40,905 nt of DNA from Clostridiaceae bacterium (GTDB lineage: Bacteria > Bacillota > Clostridia > DSM-8532). Below the pieces are notes generated by a model, which ran no database searches, was not told where the DNA came from, and saw nothing but the letters and a program-made list of their open reading frames with translations. The position numbers were made by a program, and so were the translations under genes. The DNA lies in contig JAAYFY010000059.1 in assembly GCA_012728015.1 (NCBI GenBank), positions 1-40,905 of the forward strand, read 5' to 3'. Below are positions 8,285-17,300 of the stretch, piece by piece (within the stretch, counting starts at the first letter, position 1; the number at the start of each line of letters is the position of its first letter).

Positions 8285-9919
8285 ATGCCCATCACTGAAA
8301 TACTTGCCCGCAACGCGAAACTATACGGCAACGAACTTGCACTGACAGAAATCAATCTTGATCTCCAGGATCGCCACAACGTAATATGGCGCGAATACGA
8401 ACTTATTGAGAACAACCCGGCAGGCGAATACCGTGTAAGTATGACCTGGAGAGTCTTTGACGAAAAGGCAAATCGTATGGCAAACCTCCTGCTGAAGAGA
8501 GGGATAAAGAAAGGCCAAAAGGTTGTCATTCTGCTTATGAATTGCCTCGAATGGCTGCCAATCTATTTTGGGATATTGAAAGCAGGCGCGGTGGCCGTGC
8601 CGCTGAATTTCCGCTATACGGCCGAGGAGATCAAATACTGCCTGAACCTGTCGGATACCGTGGCACTGATCTTCGGTCCCGAATTCATCGGACGCCTTGA
8701 GACCATATACGACCAGATACCCCAGGTAAAACTGCTGCTGTACGCGGGAGAAGGCAGGCCTTCCTTTGCCGAAAGCTATGACAGGATGACAGCCAACTGC
8801 TGCTCCGAAGCGCCGGATATCAAACTTTCAGATGATGACGATGCCGCCATATATTTCTCCTCAGGGACCACGGGATTTCCCAAGGCCATCCTGCATACCC
8901 ACAGGAGCCTCATGTGTGCCTGCGAAACCGAGCAGGCACACCACGGCCAGACCCGTGAGGACAACTTCCTGTGCATACCGCCCCTGTACCATACGGGAGC
9001 CAAGATGCACTGGTTCGGAAGCCTGCTTGCGGGCAGCAAGGCCGTGCTGCTGCGGGGTATAAAGCCCGACTGGATCCTAAGGACCATTTCGGAAGAAAGA
9101 ATCACCATCGTATGGCTCCTGGTGCCCTGGGCCCAGGATATCCTGGATGCCATAGAGCGTGGCGACGTTAACCTTGATGGCTATGAGCTGTCCCAGTGGA
9201 GGCTCATGCATATCGGCGCCCAGCCGGTGCCCCCGAGCCTGATAAAGCGCTGGAAGAAGTACTTCCCGCACCATCTCTACGACACCAATTACGGGCTCAG
9301 CGAGTCCATCGGCCCGGGCTGCGTGCACCTTGGCGTTGAGAACATACATAAGGTGGGCGCCATAGGCAAGCCCGGACACAACTGGGAAGCAAAGATAGTT
9401 GATGATAATCTGAACCCCGTTCCCCAGGGAGAAGTGGGGGAGTTGGCTGTTAAAGGTCCTGGCGTGATGAAATGCTACTATAAGGATCCGAAGGCAACCG
9501 AGGCAGTCCTTAAGGGCGGCTGGCTGCTTACTGGTGATATGGCCAGGATGGATGAAGACGGCTTCATCTACCTGGTGGACAGGAAGAAGGATGTCATCAT
9601 CAGCGGCGGCGAGAATATCTACCCTGTCCAGATTGAAGACTTCCTCAGGGCGCATGATGCCATCAAGGATGCTGCGGTTATAGGGCTTCCCGATGAGCGC
9701 GTGGGCGAGATCGCAGCCGCAATTATCGAGCTTAAGCCCGGAGCAAAATGCACCGAAGAAGATATCTTTGAGTTCTGCAGGGAACTGCCCAGGTATAAGA
9801 GGCCGCGCAGGATCATCTTTGATAAGGTGCCCCGCAATCCCACCGGGAAGATTGAAAAACCCAAATTGAGGGAGAAATATGGTGTCCAAAGACTGGTTGA
9901 AGCCCAGACCATAAGATAG
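8285..9919 (+). CDS. AMP-dependent acyl-CoA synthetase/ligase
   Basis: A 544-residue adenylate-forming enzyme of the ANL superfamily that activates a carboxylic acid with ATP and CoA. The phosphate-binding P loop SSGTTGFPK starts at residue 192. The A5-type motif is YGLSES, the hinge is in YLVDRKKDVIISGGENIYP, and the catalytic lysine of PTGKIEK is at about residue 522, so the enzyme looks complete. An unusual 45-residue N-terminal segment (LDLQDRHNVIWREYELIENN) precedes the core. GGGAGGAAGG lies just upstream of ATG 8285. It is a single-gene unit with its own promoter and terminator. The fold does not reveal chain length; medium/long-chain or aromatic acids are all possible. Confidence 0.9.
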   Translation: MPITEILARNAKLYGNELALTEINLDLQDRHNVIWREYELIENNPAGEYRVSMTWRVFDEKANRMANLLLKRGIKKGQKVVILLMNCLEWLPIYFGILKAGAVAVPLNFRYTAEEIKYCLNLSDTVALIFGPEFIGRLETIYDQIPQVKLLLYAGEGRPSFAESYDRMTANCCSEAPDIKLSDDDDAAIYFSSGTTGFPKAILHTHRSLMCACETEQAHHGQTREDNFLCIPPLYHTGAKMHWFGSLLAGSKAVLLRGIKPDWILRTISEERITIVWLLVPWAQDILDAIERGDVNLDGYELSQWRLMHIGAQPVPPSLIKRWKKYFPHHLYDTNYGLSESIGPGCVHLGVENIHKVGAIGKPGHNWEAKIVDDNLNPVPQGEVGELAVKGPGVMKCYYKDPKATEAVLKGGWLLTGDMARMDEDGFIYLVDRKKDVIISGGENIYPVQIEDFLRAHDAIKDAAVIGLPDERVGEIAAAIIELKPGAKCTEEDIFEFCRELPRYKRPRRIIFDKVPRNPTGKIEKPKLREKYGVQRLVEAQTIR

Positions 9920-9927
9920 TGACCAGG

Positions 9928-9956
9928 CGGCAGGAAACTCCTGCCGTTTGTTTTTT
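9928..9956 (+). terminator. Rho-independent terminator of the acyl-CoA synthetase gene
   Basis: CGGCAGGA (9928-9935), a 3-base loop, TCCTGCCG (9939-9946), then TTTGTTTTTT. It is 8 bases past the stop. Confidence 0.9.
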
Positions 9957-10060
9957 GCCCGGGTCCGCATTTTGTCCGCACCGGCTTTTTCCCGCCCCTG
10001 CAGCGGATTCCCCTTGCCTGGTATCGGGGCTTCTGCGGGTTTTGTATTATTGCCGGTATA

Positions 10061-10089
10061 TGGACTGGCTGTGCTGTTTTGGATATAAT
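10061..10089 (+). promoter_or_regulatory. Promoter of the hydrolase-GH43 operon
   Basis: TATAAT (10084-10089) is preceded, with a 17-base spacer, by TGGACT (10061-10066), which matches 4 of 6 bases of the -35 consensus. Confidence 0.5.
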
Positions 10090-10158
10090 GCAGGATGAAT
10101 GGAAAACATCTTATGATGCCATAACATGCCGACCATGTGTTGAAAGGAGAAGAATGCC

Positions 10159-10941
10159 ATGCAGAAGGCCGTTGAGATTCAAAGCAGGAACCTAACCTTA
10201 AGGGGGATGCTGCACATCCCGGACAATACATCGGGCAAAATCCCCGTGGTATGCATCTTCCACGGCTTTACCGGGACCAAGGTCGAACCCCACTTCATTT
10301 TCGTAAAGCTGTCCAGACGCCTTGAAAAGATAGGAATAGCGAGCGTGCGCTTTGATTTCGGCGGAAGCGGTGAAAGCGACGGGGAATTTAAGGACATGAC
10401 CCTGTTCACCGAGCTTGAGGATGCCAAGGCCATACTGGAATACGCGAAATCCCTGCCCTTTGCCGATCCCGAAAGGATTGGAGTTGTGGGCCTCAGCCTT
10501 GGCGGCACCATAGCCAGCGTGCTGGCAGGCGATCGCAGGGAGGATGTAGCGGCTCTGTGCCTGTGGGCTCCTGCCGGGGATATGAAAAGAAGGATCTTGG
10601 AAGACTGGACCGAAGCAGAGATTCAGGCCTTACGTTCAAGAGGATGGTGGGATATGGGAGGAAACGTCATAGGCGTCGGTTTATTGGATTCTGCGCTAAG
10701 TCTGGATGTTTACCGAAGAGCGGCCCAATATGGCAAAAAGGTCCTGCTGCTTCACGGCGACAGGGACCAGATGGTTCCACACCAGGTTTCTGAGCAGTAT
10801 CTTGAGGTCTATGGCAGCAATGCCGACCTGCATACCGTAAAAGACGGGGACCACACCTTCAACAGGAAGGACTGGGAAGACGAAGTGATTGATTATACAG
10901 TAGGCTTTTTTACAGGCGAACTCCTCGGGGCAAAAGATTAG
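10159..10941 (+). CDS. Alpha/beta hydrolase (feruloyl-esterase-like)
   Basis: A 260-residue serine hydrolase with a complete triad. The nucleophile is in the elbow GLSLGG (Ser about 113), the acid in HGDRDQMVP (Asp about 203), and the base in DGDHTFN (His about 232). HGFTGTKVEPH near residue 35 forms the oxyanion hole region. The order and length match the cinnamoyl-ester/feruloyl hydrolases that remove acyl groups from plant polysaccharides. Other acyl substrates cannot be excluded. There is no signal peptide, so it acts in the cytoplasm, presumably on imported oligosaccharides. AGGAG lies 10 bases before ATG 10159. A GH43 enzyme starts 36 bases after its stop, consistent with joint processing of esterified hemicellulose fragments. 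Confidence 0.85.
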   Translation: MQKAVEIQSRNLTLRGMLHIPDNTSGKIPVVCIFHGFTGTKVEPHFIFVKLSRRLEKIGIASVRFDFGGSGESDGEFKDMTLFTELEDAKAILEYAKSLPFADPERIGVVGLSLGGTIASVLAGDRREDVAALCLWAPAGDMKRRILEDWTEAEIQALRSRGWWDMGGNVIGVGLLDSALSLDVYRRAAQYGKKVLLLHGDRDQMVPHQVSEQYLEVYGSNADLHTVKDGDHTFNRKDWEDEVIDYTVGFFTGELLGAKD

Positions 10942-10977
10942 GGACAGGCGTAATAAAGCGGTGGGAAGGAAAAGCTG

Positions 10978-11889
10978 ATGAAGTTGTTGAAAACTGGCGA
11001 TATCCAGATCAGGGATCCATTTGTGCTTAAAGAAAACCGAAACTATTATCTCTTCGGGTCCACCGACAGGGATATATGGAAGGGTCCGGGAACAGGTTTT
11101 GATGCCTATGTGGGGCATGACCTGGAGTACTGGGAGGGACCCTACCCGGCTTTCCGCCCCGATGCTGGTTTCTGGGGGAAGGATAATTTCTGGGCGCCCG
11201 AAGTGTACGAATACCGGGGCGCCTGGTATATGTTCGCCACCTTCCGGGGTGAAAACATGATGCGTGGCACTGCAATCCTTAAAGCCCGCCATCCTTTGGG
11301 TCCTTATGAGCCCTGGAGCGAAGGCGCGGTTACACCAAAGGACCGGATGAGCCTGGACGGTACCCTGTTCGTTGACGATGATGGGCAGCCCTGGATGGTC
11401 TTCTGCCATGAATGGGTGCAGATAAAAGATGGGGCAATCTGCGCCATGAAACTCTCAAAAGACCTTAAAAAGCCTGCCGGAGAGCCCGTGGAACTGTTCA
11501 GGTCCACCTTGGCGCCGTGGTCGGTGATGGTGGAGTCAAAGAGCAATAATGTCAAGGGTTGGGTGACCGACGGGCCTTTTCTTCACCGCATGAACAACCG
11601 TAAGCTTCTCATGCTGTGGTCCTGCATGGGGCCTTCAGGCTATTGCATCGGCTATGCTGTATCCAGAAGCGGTAATATACTCGGCCCGTGGAAACAGGCT
11701 AACGCGCCTCTGTTCGACAGGGACGGCGGGCATGGCATGATATTTGAAACCTACGACGGAAGGCTTCTTCTGGCTATACATACGCCCAACAAGACGCCCC
11801 ATGAGCGGGCGGCGTTTTTCCCGTTGAGGGAAACCGATGAAGGGCTGGAGCTGGGCACGGCATGTGCCGTATGTTCATTATCCCCCTGA
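10978..11889 (+). CDS. Glycoside hydrolase family 43-type five-bladed beta-propeller
   Basis: A 303-residue cytoplasmic enzyme of the GH43 fold, the family of beta-xylosidases and alpha-L-arabinofuranosidases. The catalytic base is the Asp of RDPFV (residue 13). The modulating Asp is in SLDGTLF (about 127). Where most members have the general-acid Glu in an EGP motif, this protein has VTDGPFL (Asp about 198). That places it in a less-studied subgroup or alters activity. Repeated blade motifs are WAPEVYEYRGAWYMF, VDDDGQPWMVFCHEW and LLMLWSCMG. There is no signal peptide. GGGAAGG lies upstream of ATG 10978. It is likely co-transcribed with the preceding esterase-like gene. Confidence 0.85.
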   Translation: MKLLKTGDIQIRDPFVLKENRNYYLFGSTDRDIWKGPGTGFDAYVGHDLEYWEGPYPAFRPDAGFWGKDNFWAPEVYEYRGAWYMFATFRGENMMRGTAILKARHPLGPYEPWSEGAVTPKDRMSLDGTLFVDDDGQPWMVFCHEWVQIKDGAICAMKLSKDLKKPAGEPVELFRSTLAPWSVMVESKSNNVKGWVTDGPFLHRMNNRKLLMLWSCMGPSGYCIGYAVSRSGNILGPWKQANAPLFDRDGGHGMIFETYDGRLLLAIHTPNKTPHERAAFFPLRETDEGLELGTACAVCSLSP

Positions 11890-11890
11890 C

Positions 11891-11919
11891 TTACACAATC
11901 ATTCCGGGAATCATATATT
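11891..11919 (+). promoter_or_regulatory. Promoter with a palindrome in its spacer
   Basis: TTACAC (11891-11896), 17 bases, TATATT (11914-11919). The spacer contains the palindrome ATTCC-G-GGAAT (11901-11911), a possible operator for the downstream ParB-like gene. Confidence 0.55.
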
Positions 11920-11956
11920 ATGATATCGATGGATAAATCGGGGGGATTTTCGGAAA

Positions 11957-12406
11957 ATGTATCCGTTTACTTTGCAGGGTGCCATGGATTATGCCAGGAG
12001 AGGGCTTATAGAGGCATGGGTCCATGGTTTTTTGAACGGTCCCGGGCATAACAAGGCCTTTTCGGACGGACTGAAACTCAAGCGCCGGTACTTTGCGGGT
12101 CCCATGCTTGTTGAACTGGACAGGTTAAAGAGATGCTGCGGTCCTGAACCGGGCATGATCTACCGGGTGGACAAAGAAGGCTTTGAAAGCATTGTAAATG
12201 GTATGATCCAGGCCCTGCGGCACGGGTGGGATATGCCGCCCCTTATCGTCAATTATGCCAATGGTTATTTTGAGGTCAATGACGGCAACCACCGCCATGA
12301 AGCCCTCAAACGTATTGGAGTTAAAGTATGCTACGCCATATTCTGGACAACTGATCCAAGGGATTATCAGGCACTGCTATTGATGGGCAGCCGGACAATC
12401 GCGTAA
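11957..12406 (+). CDS. ParB/sulfiredoxin-fold-like protein
   Basis: A 149-residue protein with a C-terminal segment that resembles the ParB N-terminal / sulfiredoxin-like fold. The segment is MPPLIVNYANGYFEVNDGNHRHEALKRIGV, where DGNHRHEAL matches the DGxHRxxAxxxxG pattern of that superfamily. The first 80 residues are helical and basic with no known domain. No helix-turn-helix DNA-binding domain follows, so it is not a partition ParB. Related folds hydrolyse ATP/CTP or act as small nucleases, and none of these activities is shown here. GGGGGAT is upstream of ATG 11957. It has its own promoter and no partner gene. Confidence 0.6.
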   Translation: MYPFTLQGAMDYARRGLIEAWVHGFLNGPGHNKAFSDGLKLKRRYFAGPMLVELDRLKRCCGPEPGMIYRVDKEGFESIVNGMIQALRHGWDMPPLIVNYANGYFEVNDGNHRHEALKRIGVKVCYAIFWTTDPRDYQALLLMGSRTIA

Positions 12407-12440
12407 GCAAGTTTTTAATTGGAATCCTTAGAGCCCTCGC

Positions 12441-12466
12441 AACGTTTTCCCGTCTTCAATCGTATT
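12441..12466 (+). promoter_or_regulatory. Candidate ECF-type promoter of the second sigma operon
   Basis: AAC (12441-12443), a 17-base spacer and CGTATT (12461-12466). Like the site at 3605-3632, AAC is followed by a T run and then CCC(C)GTC. Initiation would fall near 12473, just before the translation start chosen below. Confidence 0.4.
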
Positions 12467-12488
12467 AGAAGTGAAAGGGGGAAGTTTG

Positions 12489-12980
12489 GTGGGACGTTCT
12501 TTATTGCGTACGGATGAAGAACTGTCACGGATCTATCATCGCCATGTAAAAACGGTATACCGTGTGTGTTTCATGTACATGAAAAACAGCCATGACACCG
12601 AGGATATGGTGCAGAATACCTTCCTTCGTCTATTGAAAGATGGGACGCGGTTTGAAAGCGAGGAACACGAAAAGGCATGGTTGATCAGGACAGCCACGAA
12701 TCTGTGCAAGGACCATTTTCGACACTGGTGGAGCAGGAGGGTGGGCATGGACGCGGTGGCTGATGCTGCGTCCGAGGATGCCGTAACCATTGATGAGACT
12801 CTTGAAAAGGTCCTCAGGCTTCCTTCCAGGTATAAAACAGCTATTTACATGTATTATTACGAAGGGTATTCCACCGAGGAGATTGCACGGATCCTCGGAA
12901 AGAAGGCGTCTACCGTAAGAAGCCACCTTCATCAAGGGAGAAAACTTCTTAGAATAGAAATGGAGGGAGATGCGGGATGA
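12489..12980 (+). CDS. ECF-type RNA polymerase sigma factor
   Basis: A 163-residue ECF sigma factor. Region 2 is HRHVKTVYRVCFMYMKNSH followed by DTEDMVQNTFLRLL, and region 4 is LPSRYKTAIYMYYYEGYST followed by IARILGKKASTVRSHLHQGRKLL. The frame is open from GTG 12471. However, the purine-rich AAAGGGGGAAG (12474-12484) is the ribosome binding site for the TTG/GTG pair at 12486/12489, so GTG 12489 is preferred. The stop overlaps the next gene by 4 bases (ATGA), which indicates translational coupling to its putative anti-sigma partner. Confidence 0.9.
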   Translation: MGRSLLRTDEELSRIYHRHVKTVYRVCFMYMKNSHDTEDMVQNTFLRLLKDGTRFESEEHEKAWLIRTATNLCKDHFRHWWSRRVGMDAVADAASEDAVTIDETLEKVLRLPSRYKTAIYMYYYEGYSTEEIARILGKKASTVRSHLHQGRKLLRIEMEGDAG

Positions 12981-14209
12981 AACGTGAAGAGTTAAGGCGC
13001 GCGTTCGACAGTATCGGCCCCAGCCGGGAAGCCGAGAAGAGAATGCTGAACAATATATTGTATAAATCCGGAAAAGCAAGGGAAGAAAAGACCAGGCCAT
13101 CATTCAGCTTCAGGAAGGCTGTACCCGTGCTGGCAATAGCCCTGGTGGTGGTGGCCGGCATCGCGTTATGGGGTATAGCAACGGGTAACCTGACCGGCAG
13201 AAACGCTGATGATGGCAGGCTGATCGCCAATGACAGCATAGGGTCGGGGCCCGGCAGGGAGGATGCTGTATATGTGCTCAAGGACCAGTTCCAGCTTGGA
13301 GAAAGGCATTATATACTTCTCAGGGACGAGCAGCGGAAAGAGTACGGACTTCCCGGAACCATCAGCGACGGGGATATCGGCGACAAGATTGCTGTCATAT
13401 CCACGAGCGTCGATGAAAGCCTGGTAGGCCTTGAGGTGTACAGGTACATCCCTGCCGGCGGCGAAGGCGTGGTTGCCGTAAAGAGGGAGGATAGCTGGCA
13501 GTTGTTCAGATTCCTTTCCTTCGAAAGCTATATAAACAATAAGGACGAGGACGCCAGGGCTTACCTGGAACTTTACGGTATATACAGCGCCGATGATATA
13601 GAAAAGATATTGTTCATCGGGCACAGCGAGCGGGCAAAACTTGAAAACCGCATGGAAATCCTGGCTGAGCTGACCGACATGGACAGAATAAAAACGTTCT
13701 ACGATTACTACTCGGCCATACCCGATTCCAGCGAAAGATATTTTGACAAGCTGTTCGGCAATACGGGCAGCGACCATGGCGGCGAATATGTGGATGCTGT
13801 TCCCGACCCGGCAATGCCCGAAAAAAGCGACAGGGTGGTACCACCTGTGCCGCCTGATTACAGGGATGGAGTAATATACGACATGCCGGTTGCGCCTGAC
13901 TATACCGGCCAGGATGCCGTACCGGATCCCTCAGGAAACTATGGAACTGAACCTGCGAATGCCGCCGATGACCTGGCAGGGCGTACATCAGCGAAGTCCG
14001 GGGTACAGCCAGGTTACCAGGGCGAAACCTCGGCGAGCTACAGCGGCAGCGTTGGCAGCGATGCCCTTGGCAACCCCATTACCATAAGGATTTACAACAG
14101 GAGCGGGGTATACCTGGAAACCGTATATTATCCGAACATGGGGTTCATTTCAAGGCATGAGGTAAACGATGAGTTTGCGGCGTTCTTAAGGGGCTGCATG
14201 GCAAAGTAG
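12977..14209 (+). CDS. Single-pass membrane protein, probable anti-sigma factor
   Basis: A 410-residue protein whose start overlaps the sigma gene stop by 4 bases. Residues 1-45 are charged and cytoplasmic, with a helical KREELRRAFDSIGPSREAEKRM segment that is a plausible sigma-binding part. One membrane helix follows (about 46-70, KAVPVLAIALVVVAGIALWGI). The external part has an alpha/beta region (about 95-265). A low-complexity Pro/Asp/Gly/Tyr-rich stretch follows (about 270-360: PVPPDYRDGVIYDMP, PSGNYGTEPAN), then a short C-terminal domain that ends AAFLRGCMAK. I recognise no named extracellular domain. The role is inferred from position and topology. A terminator follows at 14250-14290. 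Confidence 0.65.
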   Translation: MKREELRRAFDSIGPSREAEKRMLNNILYKSGKAREEKTRPSFSFRKAVPVLAIALVVVAGIALWGIATGNLTGRNADDGRLIANDSIGSGPGREDAVYVLKDQFQLGERHYILLRDEQRKEYGLPGTISDGDIGDKIAVISTSVDESLVGLEVYRYIPAGGEGVVAVKREDSWQLFRFLSFESYINNKDEDARAYLELYGIYSADDIEKILFIGHSERAKLENRMEILAELTDMDRIKTFYDYYSAIPDSSERYFDKLFGNTGSDHGGEYVDAVPDPAMPEKSDRVVPPVPPDYRDGVIYDMPVAPDYTGQDAVPDPSGNYGTEPANAADDLAGRTSAKSGVQPGYQGETSASYSGSVGSDALGNPITIRIYNRSGVYLETVYYPNMGFISRHEVNDEFAAFLRGCMAK

Positions 14210-14249
14210 AAAGACAGGCCGCAAGAACCGATATGAAAGGCAAAACATA

Positions 14250-14290
14250 ATACCGGGGCGGGGATGTATTTTCTGCCCTGGTATTTTTTT
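14250..14290 (+). terminator. Rho-independent terminator of the second ECF operon
   Basis: ATACCGGGGCGG (14250-14261) pairs with CTGCCCTGGTAT (14273-14284, two G-U pairs), followed by six T. It may also serve the convergent gene ending at 14311. Confidence 0.85.
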
Positions 14291-14310
14291 CCAGAATGGA
14301 AAACAGCAGT

Positions 14311-17300
14311 CTAAGACCCCTGCTTTTCTTTCAGCTTGAGCTTGTGTGCCGGCTCGGTGACACTGTCAATTTTTATGGCGAATGATGTTTTGTTGCGGAT
14401 ATCCTCATCGGTGATGAAATGGACATCCAGCAGTCCATCGGACTGGTAGCCTGTCCTCAGGTAATTGACCTTGGCCAGGCATCGGCTCCAGCCGTCGAGC
14501 CAGTTTATAAACAGTTCTTTCTGTTCTCCGGTCCCGTCGAAATGTACCAGGAGATCTATATCGCTTCCCGGCCTGGCGGTCCCGTTGCTGGTGCTGCCGA
14601 TAAGATACATGGCCTTGACCCCGTACAGATCCGGGTCAAGCTCGGCGGCAAGCTGTTCCGCCATGTAAAAGCGCCAGCGCCAGGAGTTACCATCACTGTG
14701 GTAGTCATCAAGGGTTGCGCGGCTAATCTTTTTCGGCTTCTCAGCGGCATGCCTGGCAAGATACCCCAAGGCTTCACCCAGGTCCGCGTTCATGGCCACA
14801 TTGAGCATAAGACCATCCGATTCCTCCGGCACGTTAATGACCCTTACAACATCCTCAAGATGCCTGTATTCGGGAAAAAGCTCCGCCAGCATGTTCCGGG
14901 ATTTCAGCAAAAACCTGTAGTTGAACACCGTGTTTGTATCTTCAGGATAGAGGGGGAGGACCCTTATACCGGCTTCCACAAGGTCCTGGAAGAAGTGGGT
15001 TCCGAAAGAGAGCTCGGGCACGTACCCAGCCTTTGCCACAGCCATCTCCATCAGGGCCGCTGTGTTGTTGATTTCGGAATAGGTTACGGGAACGCCCAGC
15101 TTGATGTCGCCGCGGCTGCCCCAGCGTCCCGGGCCTATCAGGATGAACTGGCGCTTGGGGAGAACGGCATTCAGCATGCCCACCAGCCGGGCTGTATTCT
15201 TCATGTCCTCCGGGTTTTCGAGACTGCCGTAGTGCTCGGGATCAACATACACGATATGGGATATGTTTTTTATCAGGCCGTTTGAAATATACCTGTTCGC
15301 CGAGAATATGACATTCTCTTTGGGTATATCCTGGGGAATGGAGGCAGGGGCGCTGTCCCCGCTGTAACTTTGCGGCCTGCACTGCAGCAGGTACAAGTCT
15401 TCTCCGTCCGAAGCGAATTCGATGTCCACGGGATGACCGATCTTCTCCTTGAGGATATTGAGCATGGCAGCCATCTGCTTGACGAATTTCGTCCTGGAAA
15501 TGATGCCATTGAAGGTAACGATAAGGTCGTCGCGCTTGAAGTCGATCTCAAACCTGTTGGCATCCCTGATATGGTCGTATTCGGCAATTGATACGACCTT
15601 TTCGATATTCCCGATCCTGTCGCCGTATTCCCTGAGAATATCCGCCACATCGACGGTCTTGAAGACGCCTTCCTCAAGATCGATGACATCCATCTTCTTC
15701 GGTGAATAGCGCCTGATTTCTTCCGGCACGATATTGACCCTGATCCCGGGCTGTCCGGGGGAGAGAAGCACTGAAAAATCATCGCTTAACCTATCCACTG
15801 CACGGGTGCCAAGCCCGGGGACAATCCGCAGAAGCCCGTCCTCCCGCCGTATCCTGGGCGACCAGCGGTATTCGTTGTTGCTGAAAGCTACGCCTGAGAA
15901 GAGAGGGAAGAAATATCTGCCTACCCTTTTGCCCACCACCTGCTGGATCATGATGCCCATTTCCTCATGGACATCCAGGAGGCCTCTCTCTGCACGGTAC
16001 TGGATGGGATCCGGGCTGTAAACCGACGCGTAAACCTCCAGTATGGCGTCTATCAGCGCTTCCAGGCGCTCCTTCTTGGTGCCCGTGTTAGCCAGGAAAA
16101 GGCTTTTGTACTTTCCGGAAAAAGCGGAACCTATCTGATCCTCCAGCGTGCTTGAGCTTCGTACGATGATCGGTACATCCCCCAGGTCGTCCAGCGCGAC
16201 AGACAGGCTTCTGACGATCTCGGGGGGCAGTTGGGAGTTCTTGACCAGTTGCACGATATTCGGATATTCGATGCGCACCTCCTGCAAGTCCTTGTATTTC
16301 TGTTCATTGAGTTCCTCAAGATTGTTGTACTGGAGAAATTCGGTGATGGCATCGGTGGTAATATACCAGGTATGGGGTGTCTTTACCGTGCCAAGGAGGG
16401 GTGAAAACTCGCTTTCGGTTTCAAGTATCTTTTTGGCCAGGATCATGCCGTTGCTCTTGCCCCCCAGCCTGCCCTGGCTGTCTACAGGGTGGATGATCTG
16501 GTTAATGATATCGAAGAAATCGTTCAGATCGATATACTGCTTGGCCACATTGACAAACTCTGGCCTGTCGGACAGCAGGCGGCTGATCAGGCCAACATTG
16601 AGCCAGCGTTCCTTCGGCGAATACCGCAGGTCCGAATCGGTCATCACATGCTTCAGCTTCCGTATCTCCTCAATGATATTCCTGAGGGAGGGAGAAGTGC
16701 TTTGGATTGCCTTGATCAGTGAATGAGCCTTTTCCTCCCGGATCCATTTTTTGACCAGTGAGCCCAGTTCACTGCCGCTGATGCTCTTTTCCGCGATTTG
16801 GAACAGTTTGTCACAGACAATTGTAATATCACCCAGTGGCTCCTTTATGGCAGGGGCGTTGGCATAGGCCGTGTCGTCATCTTTTTCGGCAGCGGCTCCG
16901 CTGAAGATTTCCGAAACTTCCTTAATGCCGTTTATCATAAGGTAATGGGTAAGCTTTCTGCATATATGCTTCATCAAGGCAGGATCGGCATCGCGGATGA
17001 AATCCATGATAAGATCCCAGTCACTGCCGACGGGCTGCTGTGCCTTTGGATCCAGACCCGAGCCCATCCTTGACTTCATCTGGCGGTAACTGATCATCTG
17101 ACCGATGCGGTATGCGACAGCCTTGATGAGGGTTTTCTCCTTTTCGAGAAAATACCCCTCTTCTGTTTCGGGCACATGCTCGGTGTAAACTACCTCAATA
17201 CTGCCGACGGCCTTATCGTCCACAAATATGCCGCATGTGTCCGATATGGGTGACACGATGAAGCCGGGAGTCTGGTAACTGCAGTTGTTGTATAAGATCT

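Noticed and set aside
9077-10231. 384-codon minus-strand frame antisense to the acyl-CoA synthetase
   Set aside because: It is antisense to a gene with clear catalytic motifs and runs through that gene's terminator and the next promoter; no start signal and no family features.
14419-15285. 288-codon plus-strand frame within the large fusion gene
   Set aside because: It is a complementary-strand shadow of the nucleotidyltransferase region; no ribosome binding site or recognisable motif.
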